Part shown: piece after piece, positions 1 through 9,215 of the stretch
How positions within the stretch are numbered: the stretch's first letter is position 1
Layout: the number at the start of each line of letters is the position of its first letter
DNA from: Vibrio astriarenae
GTDB taxonomy: Bacteria; Pseudomonadota; Gammaproteobacteria; Enterobacterales; Vibrionaceae
Reading direction: 5' to 3'
NCBI RefSeq assembly: GCF_010587385.1
Contig: NZ_CP047475.1
Span: 372,001 to 436,000 of the forward strand
Length of the DNA stretch: 64,000 nucleotides
Program-made: the position numbers and the translations under genes
The notes under the pieces: generated by a model
What the model saw: only the letters and a program-made list of their open reading frames with translations
Told to the model about the DNA's origin: nothing
Database searches by the model: none

Positions 1-60
1 AACAGCTTTGTACGCAAGGTTACAAATTGTCGATGTGGCATAGTGAGTTATCTCAAAAAG

Positions 61-95
61 AAGGCGCTAACGTTATATTATAACGATAGCGCCTT
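61..95. terminator. Bidirectional intrinsic terminator
   Basis: The arms 61-69 and 87-95 pair over nine bases, continue through one A-A mismatch, and pair again over six bases (71-76 with 80-85). A run of A's before the stem gives a U-tract on the minus strand, and TTTT follows it on the plus strand. It lies 70 bases beyond the ytfJ stop, so it probably ends ytfJ and whatever gene lies left of the window. Confidence 0.6.
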
Positions 96-163
96 TTCAA
101 TACACTAAGATGAAAGTCTGATATTAATTCTATTCATATAGTCGATTAAATTGTCAGGAGGTG

Positions 164-721
164 TTAACCCTCGAGATTTTCTCGAATCAGTGTCAACACC
201 GTGCTAATTTCTGCTTCGCTCAATGCGCCTTCTTTGACAAACAGGATTTGACCAGACTTGTCTTGAACAATAATTGCTGAAGATTTCTCTTCCAGTTGCC
301 AGGCCGCAGCCGCTAAACCATCCGTGTCTAAAACCATAGATGACCAAGGAAACTCCTTTTTGCTGTCCTCAGCCGATGATTTGACAAATGACCCGGTCCC
401 CCAAAGCGCATCATCTTGGTTGATAATGGTGGTGGTTTGGTAGCTATTTTCAGGGAAGTCAGCCGCTGTGATTGCTGCCATGAGTGGGGCATTCATCTCT
501 TTAGCCGCACTACGGCCAGCAATTGCCTGAATCACGCGTACTTTTCCTAGCATCTGTTCCGTGTTCCAACTCTGGTACTTGATCTTATCCTGATCGAGTA
601 GGAGCTCACCCACTTTATTGATCTTTACAGCATGCAATGTTCCATCAACTTCAAGGTTGTGAGCAGCGACAGAAAGTGGGGCTGCGATCAAAAGGGTAGA
701 GAGCAAAGATTTGATTTTCAT
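164..721 (-). CDS. ytfJ: YtfJ family periplasmic protein
   Basis: This 185-residue protein has a signal peptide (residues 1-20, KIK then a hydrophobic run ending in VAA) and the compact alpha/beta body of the YtfJ family, which is distantly thioredoxin-like. No CxxC pair is present, so disulfide chemistry is not expected and the biochemical role is unknown. It is a single-gene unit, divergent from the small DUF1107 gene and close to msrA and tamA, the same neighbourhood as the ytf genes of enterobacteria. An inverted repeat (768-774 / 784-790) lies in its upstream region. The family assignment is good; no function is claimed. Confidence 0.8.
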   Translation of the reverse strand: MKIKSLLSTLLIAAPLSVAAHNLEVDGTLHAVKINKVGELLLDQDKIKYQSWNTEQMLGKVRVIQAIAGRSAAKEMNAPLMAAITAADFPENSYQTTTIINQDDALWGTGSFVKSSAEDSKKEFPWSSMVLDTDGLAAAAWQLEEKSSAIIVQDKSGQILFVKEGALSEAEISTVLTLIRENLEG

Positions 722-944
722 TCTTTTCTTCCTTTAATTAAAGAAATGCTATTGTTTTGTTAAATCTGATAACATCCGTCTGGTGTTATCTTTAAAATAG
801 TAGAAAAATAAAAACTGGCATTATTAATGCACAATGATTTTTGAATAGTTTGACAGGTCCGGCAGGAGTTGTCGCTGGATGTTTCAATGGTCAGTCCATC
901 TGCACATGCAAGATGCAGAGGCAATAAGGAAGTTGAGGTTAGTC

Positions 945-1139
945 ATGTTGCGCGAGTTTGTACAATATAGACCGATTCAGGTCGCAAGGTTTGTTAAGAC
1001 ACTGTTCAAAGGACAGTTTGTTATCCAAGGTGTGGGTGGATTTGAGTTTGATAACGGTAAAGTGCTGCTGCCTGATGTCAAAAACTCCCACAAACTAGCG
1101 GTATACAAAGAGATCAACGGAGTGATTGCTGACATGTAG
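945..1139 (+). CDS. DUF1107 family small protein
   Basis: This small basic protein of 64 residues begins MLREFVQYRP and contains the segment RFVKTLFKGQF followed by FEFDNGKVLLP, which is characteristic of the DUF1107 family of gammaproteobacteria. An in-frame ATG at 879 would add 22 residues. I chose 945 because the family normally begins just before the (F/Y)xxY..P.QIARFVKTLF stretch and a purine-rich GAGG sits about 10 bases upstream. The function is unknown. The stop codon sits in the loop of a perfect 13-bp hairpin. The downstream msrA gene is convergent. Confidence 0.75.
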   Translation: MLREFVQYRPIQVARFVKTLFKGQFVIQGVGGFEFDNGKVLLPDVKNSHKLAVYKEINGVIADM

Positions 1140-1151
1140 TCAGCAATCACT
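1121..1151. terminator. Perfect hairpin spanning a stop codon
   Basis: The arms 1121-1133 and 1139-1151 are perfectly complementary (13 bp, 5-base loop). The stem overlaps the last codons and the TAG stop of the DUF1107 gene, and lies 17 bases from the 3' end of the convergent msrA. No T-tract follows, so it may act as an RNA-stabilising 3' structure shared by both transcripts rather than as a classic terminator. Confidence 0.5.
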
Positions 1152-1167
1152 CTTCTCAAATTGAGAA

Positions 1168-1806
1168 TTAATTTGCGAGCGAAGGCGGGAAGCAAACACC
1201 AGTGCCGCCTAAACCACAGTATCCTTCTGGATTCTTAGCGAGATATTGCTGGTGGTAGGTTTCGGCAAAAAAATACTTCCCAGCGGGCAATATTTCAGTA
1301 GTGATTTGCTTAGTGGCATCTGAACCAAGCAGAGATTGGTACTCATCTTTAGAATCACACGCTTCGTTCATTTGATTCTGGTCGTATACATAAAGCGCAC
1401 TGCGGTATTGTGTACCCACGTCATTACCTTGCTGCATGCCCTGTGTTGGGTCATGCCTTTCCCAAAAATGGGTAAGAAGCTGTTTGAGCGATAACGTTGA
1501 AGGCTCATAAATCACCCTAACCACTTCCGCATGGCCAGTTTGGCCTGAGCACACTTCTTCATAAGTTGGGTTTTCAGTATAACCGCCGCTGTAACCCACG
1601 GATGTCGATACCACGCCATCTAAATTCCAGAACAGGCGCTCAGCCCCCCAAAAACAGCCCATACCCACCAGAACCTCTGCTTGTTCTGCTGTAGGATCTG
1701 CACTCATACTGCTCTGATTTACAAAGTGAATATCCTCGATTTTCAGCGGGGTTGGGCGCCCAGGGAGTGCTTTCTCTGGGCTGATCATTACTGTTTTGTC
1801 CGACAT
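1168..1806 (-). CDS. msrA: Peptide methionine-S-sulfoxide reductase MsrA
   Basis: MsrA reduces the S epimer of methionine sulfoxide in proteins with thioredoxin-recycled cysteines. The catalytic motif GCFWGAER places the active Cys at residue 51 of 212. Length and Cys position match the long enterobacterial form, and the C-terminal Cys-rich GYCGLGGTGVCF supplies the resolving cysteines. An upstream in-frame start would add eight residues; I prefer the ATG at 1806 because AAGGAAG lies six bases before it. The gene is divergent from tamA, the same order as in E. coli. Confidence 0.97.
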   Translation of the reverse strand: MSDKTVMISPEKALPGRPTPLKIEDIHFVNQSSMSADPTAEQAEVLVGMGCFWGAERLFWNLDGVVSTSVGYSGGYTENPTYEEVCSGQTGHAEVVRVIYEPSTLSLKQLLTHFWERHDPTQGMQQGNDVGTQYRSALYVYDQNQMNEACDSKDEYQSLLGSDATKQITTEILPAGKYFFAETYHQQYLAKNPEGYCGLGGTGVCFPPSLAN

Positions 1807-2104
1807 AGTGCTTCCTTGTGCGAGTCGCAAGCTTAATGGCTGATAGTGAAACTCGGTTGAATATTTTTATTATTACCTATTTATAAAAACAATAAGTTAC
1901 TACCGAATGTTACTTGTTTGAGGCCTGTTTACTACAGACTTCTCATGTTATAGACGATACTATATTACGCGCTCAGTGCAACTCATGTTGCTGTTGATGT
2001 ACCCAATACTACATACGAGTGTTGGTACCAGGCGCTACAAAAAATAAAATGTATAAAATGCAATCAACATTAGTCTTATTTTTCCGCTTTTAGGGCTCAA
2101 CCGG

Positions 2105-3817
2105 ATGACATCGTCGCGAGTAATACTGTCTTTTTCTGCGCTGCTTGCTTTTTCTTTGCCCTCTTGGGCAGCAAGCCTTTCAATCAATGGCCTTAAAGGT
2201 GAGGAGCTTACCAATCTAGAGGTCTACTTAAGCTCGATCAGTAAAGATGAGTACTCTACTGATTTACGCTTTCGCGCGCGGGTGGAAAGTATGGCGACAG
2301 AATCTCTTAATGCCCTTGGTTACTATAACCCGATTATTTCCAGTCGCGTCGATGAGGGTAAAGACGAGTTGATCGTAACGATTGATCAGGGAAATCCTGT
2401 TCGCATTAAAGAGCTCGATATCCAGCTGCTTGGTGAGGCCAACGAGGACGAGGACTTTAAGAATATCATCCGCAATTCGCCACTTAAACTTGGTGTCAAA
2501 CTCAATCACGGTCAATATGATTCGTTGAAATCGAGCATTCGAAATCTTGCGCTGCAAAAAGGCTATTTTGATGCTGACTACAAGGTCAGCCGCCTAGAGG
2601 TGGCACCGAGTAAAAACCAAGCGTTTATTCGCCTGCATTTCGACAGTGGGATTCGTTACCATTTTGGCGCAACAAGCATTAATGGCAGCCAAATTGATGA
2701 GGAGCGCGTACGTTCTCTGCAGCCATTTGAAGAGTCAAAGCCCTATCAAGCGACACAAGTTGGTGAGTTTAACCAAAACTTATCCAATACCGATTGGTTT
2801 TCATCGGTGTTTGTCGAGCCAGAATTGAGTTATTTAGGCAAAGGTCGAGAAATACCCATGAAGGTATCACTTGCTCCTCAATCGAAGAACAAAATTGAGA
2901 CAGGTCTTGGCTATTCTACCGATGTCGGGGTTCGTGGCTCAGTAAAATGGAGTAAACCGTGGGTGAACTCACGCGGTCATAGCTTTGATTCGAGCGTGTC
3001 TCTTTCCGTACCCGAGCAGACGGTCACTGCGGGGTATAACATTCCTCTCAAAGATGTCTTAAACGACTACTATCGACTGCAGTTTGGGATGAAGATTCTG
3101 GATAATCGAGACACTGAAAGTGTTGAGACTAATTTATCGGTAGAGCGTCATTGGTTACTCGATGGTGGCTGGCACCGAACCGCTTATGTGCGCTACCTTT
3201 ATGAGCGCTTTACCCAGGGTTTGCAGGATGATACCAGTCAATTCCTACTGCCAGGTGTGACTTATACACGCACACGGGTTCGAGGTGGTGCGATGCCAAC
3301 TTGGGGCGACAAGCAGTCGATAACCCTAGAGTATGGTGATCCAGCCGTATTGTCGGAGACACGCGTCGTACGCTTATTAGCTGGCACGACCTTTATTCGC
3401 AGTGCTGGCAAAAACCATCGCGGTATATTCCGTCTTGATGGTGGTGCCAACTTCCCTGATGAGTTTGAGAGCTTACCTCCGTCATTGCGATTCTTTGCGG
3501 GTGGCGACAACAGTATCCGTGGCTATGGTTATGAGTCGGTATCTCCCACTGATGACAGTGGCGCTCTGACCGGTGCTAAATACATAGTGACCAGCTCTTT
3601 AGAGTATCAGTACCGGGTGACTGGTAACTGGTGGGGAGCAGTATTCTACGATATTGGTGATGCTTTTAATGATACCCCAGAATGGCACGATGGTGCGGGT
3701 GTTGGGATTAGATGGGTGTCACCAGTCGGCCCCATTCGTTTTGATTTTGCTTGGGGTTTGCATGAGTCAGCAAAGGATGATTTTAGAATTCACTTCTCGC
3801 TGGGGCCAGACTTATGA
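2105..3817 (+). CDS. tamA: Autotransporter assembly factor TamA (Omp85 family)
   Basis: TamA is the outer-membrane half of the translocation and assembly module, which helps insert certain beta-barrel proteins and connects to the lipid bridge TamB. The 570-residue product has a signal peptide (about residues 1-22, ending WAAS), three N-terminal POTRA-like repeats up to about residue 270, and a 16-stranded Omp85-type barrel. The conserved loop-6 IRGY motif lies in the stretch GGDNSIRGYGYES near residue 470. Its TGA overlaps the tamB start (ATGA), so the pair is translationally coupled. Confidence 0.96.
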   Translation: MTSSRVILSFSALLAFSLPSWAASLSINGLKGEELTNLEVYLSSISKDEYSTDLRFRARVESMATESLNALGYYNPIISSRVDEGKDELIVTIDQGNPVRIKELDIQLLGEANEDEDFKNIIRNSPLKLGVKLNHGQYDSLKSSIRNLALQKGYFDADYKVSRLEVAPSKNQAFIRLHFDSGIRYHFGATSINGSQIDEERVRSLQPFEESKPYQATQVGEFNQNLSNTDWFSSVFVEPELSYLGKGREIPMKVSLAPQSKNKIETGLGYSTDVGVRGSVKWSKPWVNSRGHSFDSSVSLSVPEQTVTAGYNIPLKDVLNDYYRLQFGMKILDNRDTESVETNLSVERHWLLDGGWHRTAYVRYLYERFTQGLQDDTSQFLLPGVTYTRTRVRGGAMPTWGDKQSITLEYGDPAVLSETRVVRLLAGTTFIRSAGKNHRGIFRLDGGANFPDEFESLPPSLRFFAGGDNSIRGYGYESVSPTDDSGALTGAKYIVTSSLEYQYRVTGNWWGAVFYDIGDAFNDTPEWHDGAGVGIRWVSPVGPIRFDFAWGLHESAKDDFRIHFSLGPDL

Positions 3818-6800
3818 TGCGTAAAGCTGTCACGGTGACGAAGTGGGTTTCCGTATCCATCACTAGCTTAATCGTTGTTACGCTCGCAGCAGTGGGCTTT
3901 CTGCTGTTCACCAATAGTGGCCTCAACACGATTTTATGGGGCGCGGAAAAAGCCTTGCCTGCGCTGAAAGTACAGCAGGCCAGTGGTACACTTTTTCCTC
4001 GCTTTAGCCTTCAGGGCGTTGAGTTTAAAGATGAGCAGTTAGGTGTCGACTTTTTCGCCAACAAGCTTACGCTTGCGATTGATCATCGCTGCTTTCTATC
4101 TCCAGCTATTTGCATCGATGAGCTGAGTTCGGATGAACTTCGATTAGCACTCTCTGATGTAGCCATAAGCCCAGAGCCTGAATCTGAACCCTCCGATCCG
4201 ATTACACAAGTATCCACGCCGCTACCAATTACTATAACTAAGTTGGCACTTACTAACATTCAGCTCGATATCTATGGCACGCAAGTGGAATGGCAGACGT
4301 TTACTTCAGGTGCATCGTTTGAGGGAGATGTCGCGACATTAACGACTACGTTACTGGAAAAATCATCGGTGACGCTTGCTGAATCAGAAGGTGAGAGTGC
4401 TGCAGAGTCGACTCAGCCTGAGCAAGAAAACACGGAATCTATCTCTCTACCAGAGATTTGGATTCCTCTTGAGGTGGTGATTGAGCAAGTCGACATCAAC
4501 CATTTTACACTGCAGTCTGAGACACCGTTTGTGGTGCATCATTTGGGGCTCGCTGGACGTGCCAAAGGGCACAGCGTAGAGCTTGATAAGCTGGCACTGG
4601 ACATTGATGAGGTTGAAGCACAGTTACAAGCGAGCGTTGAGCTCAAAGATGATTACCCTTTAAGCGCTCAATTGGATGCGACAGCCAAGCTGGAGATGGC
4701 GGCTGGCGAGAAAATCAGCCTGACACTCGAAGGTAGTGTAGGAGAGTTAGCTCTTTCATTAACCACACAAGGGGAAAATAACATCCAACTCAATGGCGAC
4801 GTTAAACCACTCGAACCAACGATGCCATTTACTGTAGAGATAAAAGACTCCAATGTTCAGTGGCCACTTGTTGGAAAAGGTGACTACAGCGTAGTGGTTA
4901 CTCACTTACAAGGCTCAGGAACACTCGAAGCTTACCAAGCAAAGCTCAGCGGGAGCGTAACAGGAACCGGTATTCCTGATCTTGCAGTATCGCTTGATGG
5001 TAAAGGAACACTGTCTGATATCGATCTGAATTACATCAAGGTTGATACTTTAGGCGGCAGCATTGAGGGGCAAGTTGCTAGCCAGTGGGAAGACTTAGTG
5101 GCTTGGCAAGCGGATGTTGATTTAACCACGATTCAGCCCGGACTTTACTGGCCAGAAGCGGAAGGGAATTTATCTGGTAAACTAGTGACAACTGGCGGGC
5201 TAACAGATGCTGGTGGTTGGTATATCGATTTACCAACACTGGATGTGCAGGGCATCATCCGAGAATACCCTCTAGAGTTACTCGGCAGCTTGAAAGCATC
5301 AGATCGAGCAGGAAGTGGAGAGTATCAACTAGATACGCCCGGGTTACAGCTTGGTCACGGGCCGAACCAATTGCGTGTCGAAGGGATCTTAGATAAAAAC
5401 TGGGCATTGGATATCGACCTGCAGTTGCCCACTTTGGCAAAGTCGGTGCCTGATTTGACAGGTTCGGCAAAGGGGAACGTTTATCTGCGTGGTGAACTCG
5501 CCAATCCAGAAGTGAACGTGGATTTGAGTGCAGAGTCAGTTCAATGGCAAACCCTCGCTGGCTTGCAATCTTTGTCGGTGAAAGGGAGCTTGTTACCAGC
5601 AAGTGACCCAGCAGTGTCTTTGCGTGTACAAGCACAGGATTTGGCCTACGAAGATTTTAAAGCACCCTCACTTGACGTTAACTTGGACGGCACGCTCACA
5701 GAGCATCGCCTCGATGTGGACCTAGACTCAGAGGTCGTTGGTCTCATACTTGCCCTCTCGGGTGATTTTAACCAGCAAGCAAACACCTGGCAGGGCACTT
5801 TGAATGATGTTCAAGTTACCATAGAGCAAGGCCTATGGCGCACTCAACAGCCAGTCGATATCTATGCTGATATTGGTGCGGCATTGGCTAAAGTAAGTGA
5901 TCACTGTTGGGTGCAGTCATCCTCGTCAGTTTGTCTTGATAAAGATATTGAGGTGTCAAAGCAAGCGGGTGATGTCTCTTTATCGGTGAATAAATTCGAC
6001 TTTTCTCAACTCGCGCAATACTTACCGCAAGAAACGGAACTCAACGGTTCAGTTGATGCAAATGTTGAGGCTCGCTGGAATGATGGCAAAGTGCCTCAGG
6101 TTAAAGCACAGGTAGTTCTAGCACCGGGTTCGGTGACACAAAAGCTTGATGAGCCTTTAAACGTGGCGTGGCAACAATCGACGCTTAATGCGACGTTTGT
6201 TGATAATCGTGTAGATGCGGATTGGCAAATTGATATTGAGGATAATGGTGATATTACCGGACAGGTCACCATTCCCGATGTATTGGCTAATGATCGCACT
6301 CTCGATGGTGAGCTGAAACTTACGCCATTCAATCTCGATTTTCTCGCTCCGATTGTTGGTCCGTATAGTGAGTTGAAGGCTAATATTGAGGCGGATATCA
6401 AAATCTCTGGTCCATTGATGCAGCCGCGAGCAAACGGCTATTTCAAGGTGGACCAAATGGCACTCAGCGGTGAGATCTCTCCTGTATCCATCAAACAAGG
6501 CCAGCTCAACTTAAACTTCAATGGCTATCAGGCCACGCTCGACGCCTTGATACAGACCGCAGAGGGCGATTTAAACGTTAAAGGAGATGCCGATTGGCAA
6601 GATCTCGCATATTGGCACAGCGACATTCGTGTTTTCGCCGACGGCCTTGTGGTGGAGGTACCACCCATGGTCAAGGTACGTGTTGAGCCAGATATGACGA
6701 TTTCGATGTCTCCGAAACAAGCCAAGGTTCAGGGGGATATTCATCTGCCATGGGCGCGAATCGATGTACAAAGCTTGCCTGAATCAGCGGTGAGTGTCTC

Positions 6801-7572
6801 AAGCGATCAAGTTATTCTTGATGAGAACCTCGAGCCTGAAGAAGAGGACTCAACCATTCCATTTGCGCTAGAGACGGATGTCAATATCCATATCGGCGAT
6901 GACTTTAAGCTCTCTGCTTTTGGTTTGAATGGTAGCTTAGTGGGTAATCTTAATGTTGCTCAGCGCGACAAAGGTCCCGTGGTTAATGGTGAAGTGAATA
7001 TTTTGGATGGTTACTATCGCTCATTTGGTCAAGACCTCTTGATTGATGAGGGTAAGATCTTGATGAATGGCCCGGTTGACCAGCCCTATATTGTGATCAC
7101 GGCGATACGAAACCCTGACAATACCGAAGATGATGTGACTGCGGGTATTCGTGTTACTGGTCCTGCAGATGAGCCTGTGGTGGAGATCTTCTCAGAGCCA
7201 GCGATGCCTCAAGCAAACGCGCTTTCTTACCTGCTACGTGGGCAAGATATCGATGGTGAGTCTGGAGGCAACGCCATTACAACGACCTTAATCGGCTTGA
7301 GTTTGGCGCGCAGCGGTAAAGTGGTGGGTGAGATCGGTGAAGCCTTTGGCGTGCAAGATCTGCAACTCGATACTGCCGGTACTGGGGATGATTCACAAGT
7401 GACGGTGAGTGGTTATATCTTACCTGGCTTACAAGTTAAATATGGTGTGGGTATCTTTGATTCAGTCGGTGAGTTTACGGTGCGATATCGCATAATGAAA
7501 GACCTGTACATTGAGGTAGTATCAGGCCTAGATAGTGCCGTTGATGTGCTCTATCAGTTCGAGTTTGATTAG
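3814..7572 (+). CDS. tamB: Translocation and assembly module protein TamB (AsmA-like bridge)
   Basis: TamB is a very long periplasmic beta-taco protein anchored in the inner membrane. It pairs with TamA and, with YhdP and YdbH, is thought to carry phospholipids to the outer membrane. The 1252-residue protein has one N-terminal membrane segment (about residues 10-32), a body of repeated beta-strands rich in LNGxV/LxGxL patterns, and the conserved C-terminal TamB (DUF490) domain from about residue 900, ending in aromatic VLYQFEFD as expected for contact with an Omp85 partner. A second ATG directly follows the first. It overlaps tamA by four bases. Confidence 0.96.
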   Translation: MMRKAVTVTKWVSVSITSLIVVTLAAVGFLLFTNSGLNTILWGAEKALPALKVQQASGTLFPRFSLQGVEFKDEQLGVDFFANKLTLAIDHRCFLSPAICIDELSSDELRLALSDVAISPEPESEPSDPITQVSTPLPITITKLALTNIQLDIYGTQVEWQTFTSGASFEGDVATLTTTLLEKSSVTLAESEGESAAESTQPEQENTESISLPEIWIPLEVVIEQVDINHFTLQSETPFVVHHLGLAGRAKGHSVELDKLALDIDEVEAQLQASVELKDDYPLSAQLDATAKLEMAAGEKISLTLEGSVGELALSLTTQGENNIQLNGDVKPLEPTMPFTVEIKDSNVQWPLVGKGDYSVVVTHLQGSGTLEAYQAKLSGSVTGTGIPDLAVSLDGKGTLSDIDLNYIKVDTLGGSIEGQVASQWEDLVAWQADVDLTTIQPGLYWPEAEGNLSGKLVTTGGLTDAGGWYIDLPTLDVQGIIREYPLELLGSLKASDRAGSGEYQLDTPGLQLGHGPNQLRVEGILDKNWALDIDLQLPTLAKSVPDLTGSAKGNVYLRGELANPEVNVDLSAESVQWQTLAGLQSLSVKGSLLPASDPAVSLRVQAQDLAYEDFKAPSLDVNLDGTLTEHRLDVDLDSEVVGLILALSGDFNQQANTWQGTLNDVQVTIEQGLWRTQQPVDIYADIGAALAKVSDHCWVQSSSSVCLDKDIEVSKQAGDVSLSVNKFDFSQLAQYLPQETELNGSVDANVEARWNDGKVPQVKAQVVLAPGSVTQKLDEPLNVAWQQSTLNATFVDNRVDADWQIDIEDNGDITGQVTIPDVLANDRTLDGELKLTPFNLDFLAPIVGPYSELKANIEADIKISGPLMQPRANGYFKVDQMALSGEISPVSIKQGQLNLNFNGYQATLDALIQTAEGDLNVKGDADWQDLAYWHSDIRVFADGLVVEVPPMVKVRVEPDMTISMSPKQAKVQGDIHLPWARIDVQSLPESAVSVSSDQVILDENLEPEEEDSTIPFALETDVNIHIGDDFKLSAFGLNGSLVGNLNVAQRDKGPVVNGEVNILDGYYRSFGQDLLIDEGKILMNGPVDQPYIVITAIRNPDNTEDDVTAGIRVTGPADEPVVEIFSEPAMPQANALSYLLRGQDIDGESGGNAITTTLIGLSLARSGKVVGEIGEAFGVQDLQLDTAGTGDDSQVTVSGYILPGLQVKYGVGIFDSVGEFTVRYRIMKDLYIEVVSGLDSAVDVLYQFEFD

Positions 7573-7709
7573 GCTTGAGCCTTAAGACGCAGCGCATTCA
7601 CTTGGTGATACAGTGAGCCGTATGGCGGTATAAATCTTGTGACTTATTGAACCGATAAACTTTGCTATAGTTGATTTAATAGTCAGAGATGCGGGTTAGG
7701 GAAAACAGT

Positions 7710-8057
7710 ATGCAGCACTTAGTCTTTGTTTATGGCACGTTACGCAAAGGGGAAAGCAATCACCACTTTATCGAGCAGAGTGAATACCTTGGGATGTGCG
7801 AAACGCTGCCTGAGTATGCCTTGTATGACCTTGGTGCTTACCCAGCAGTTGTGCCAGGCCGAAGCAGTATACAAGGTGAAGTCTATTGGGTTGATGATGA
7901 GGTGCTTGCCAAGCTTGATCTGTTAGAGGATGTGCCGGTTGAGTATCGCCGCGAAACAATGATGACGCCGTTCGGGCTTGCTTGGATTTATCTTTATCAG
8001 CAGCCAGCGGAGCTTGATGTTGAAATCGCTTCGGGAGACTGGTTTCAGCGAGTATGA
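7710..8057 (+). CDS. ytfP: Gamma-glutamylcyclotransferase-like protein YtfP
   Basis: This 115-residue protein carries the family signature VYGTLRKGE near its N-terminus and the later ExVPVEYRRE segment, as in the AIG2/GGCT-like fold of E. coli YtfP. The family includes gamma-glutamylamine cyclotransferases, but YtfP itself has no settled substrate. I chose the ATG at 7710, which has AGGGA about nine bases upstream, over one seven codons earlier that has no spaced ribosome-binding site. The order tamA-tamB-ytfP is conserved. Confidence 0.88.
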   Translation: MQHLVFVYGTLRKGESNHHFIEQSEYLGMCETLPEYALYDLGAYPAVVPGRSSIQGEVYWVDDEVLAKLDLLEDVPVEYRRETMMTPFGLAWIYLYQQPAELDVEIASGDWFQRV

Positions 8058-8123
8058 ACCATCGCAATGTGTTTACGTAAGTGTTTCTGTGGAAATACTT
8101 GAATAGGTGCAGGAGAGTTAGTG

Positions 8124-8522
8124 ATGAGATTTCGTTTTTCAGTGTTAATGAGTCTAGCGGTGTCTATCTTACTCATGGGATGTGCGGCACTTGAAACACC
8201 GATGAGCTCCCAAGCAACGGACTGGCGTGCATATGGTCTAGAGCAGGGGGAAAAAGGTTGGGTCAAACTGACGCAGCAACGCTTAAGTGAGCTGGACAAT
8301 GATCAGTATTTTACTCCGGAACTTTACACTGCATACAGTGAAGGCTACGAGGAAGGCAGAAGTGAATACTGTAAGCAAAGTGCCTTTGAGCTTGGCTTAA
8401 GTGGGAACACCTATCTGGGGGTCTGTGACCACATAGATCCTAAGTATTACCAGAAATATGTATCAGGGCAGACTGCCGCAGAGTGGGGTTACAACGCCAA
8501 CACCCACGGCAGACTTTACTGA
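8124..8522 (+). CDS. DUF2799 family lipoprotein
   Basis: This 132-residue protein has a lipoprotein signal: a hydrophobic N-terminus ending LLMGC, with the lipidated cysteine at about residue 20, followed by AALE. The mature part contains WRAYGLEQGEKG, YSEGYEEG and two later cysteines, the pattern of DUF2799 lipoproteins, in which G-rich turns recur between helices. The function is unknown. A GTG one codon earlier is the alternative start; AGGAG at 8111 serves either. Its stop is one base from the end of the convergent ppa. Confidence 0.82.
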   Translation: MRFRFSVLMSLAVSILLMGCAALETPMSSQATDWRAYGLEQGEKGWVKLTQQRLSELDNDQYFTPELYTAYSEGYEEGRSEYCKQSAFELGLSGNTYLGVCDHIDPKYYQKYVSGQTAAEWGYNANTHGRLY

Positions 8523-8523
8523 T

Positions 8524-9051
8524 CTACTTTTTAGCTCGTTCAAAAGAGGTGAGTATCTCCTCTTTTGCCGCTGCTGCATCCCGCCATCCATCAACCTTGA
8601 CCCACTTTCCTGCCTCTAGTTCTTTGTAGCGCTCGAAGAACTGAGTGATCTGTGCTTTGAGAAGGGCAGGAATATCTCCGACATCGTTGATATCGTCATA
8701 CTCTTTTGAAATCTTCGTGTGCGGCACTGCAAACACTTTGGCATCTTCTCCAGATTCATCCGTCATCATCAACACTCCGACTGGACGACAGCGGATCACT
8801 GAACCTGGCATGAGTGGGTATGGGGTAGGCACCAATACATCGACAGGATCGCCATCAAGTGAAAGGGTGTTGTTCACATAACCATAGTTACATGGATAAA
8901 ACATCGGTGCAGACATAAAGCGATCAACAAATACCGCGCCGGAATCTTTATCTACCTCATATTTTATTGGGTCTGCATTAGCAGGGATTTCGATGATGAC
9001 GTAGATGTCATCAGGTAGGGAAGGGCCAGCAGGAACATGGTTTAGGCTCAT
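8524..9051 (-). CDS. ppa: Inorganic pyrophosphatase
   Basis: This is a soluble family I pyrophosphatase, which hydrolyses PPi to drive biosynthetic reactions in the cytoplasm. At 175 residues it has the length of the hexameric bacterial enzyme. The metal-binding signature DGDPVDVLV is present near residue 67, with the earlier [10 protein letters not shown] and late [13 protein letters not shown] segments. AAGGATG lies just upstream of the ATG. The end-to-end arrangement with the DUF2799 gene leaves no room for an intergenic terminator. Confidence 0.97.
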   Translation of the reverse strand: MSLNHVPAGPSLPDDIYVIIEIPANADPIKYEVDKDSGAVFVDRFMSAPMFYPCNYGYVNNTLSLDGDPVDVLVPTPYPLMPGSVIRCRPVGVLMMTDESGEDAKVFAVPHTKISKEYDDINDVGDIPALLKAQITQFFERYKELEAGKWVKVDGWRDAAAAKEEILTSFERAKK

Positions 9052-9163
9052 AGAGAAACATCCTTTTCAAACAGTAGAATTATGAACATGTACTGATAGT
9101 TATAGATGAGATTTCACTAGAGCGACAAATTCACCACAAAGATGATCATCTAGATAAAAGAAA

Positions 9164-9183
9164 GGGCATCCGTTTGGATGCCC
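9164..9183 (-). terminator. Intrinsic terminator of fbp
   Basis: An 8-bp GC-rich stem (9164-9171 with 9176-9183, loop GTTT) is followed on the minus strand by a T-rich run. It lies about 33 bases after the fbp stop. Confidence 0.8.
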
Positions 9184-9215
9184 CTTGCATAGAACTGCAG
9201 TTTGTCTTTAGGAGA

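Noticed and set aside
1..43. Possible 3' end of a plus-strand gene (frame 2 runs open to a TAG at 41-43).
   Set aside because: Only 13 codons are visible and I cannot match them to any protein.
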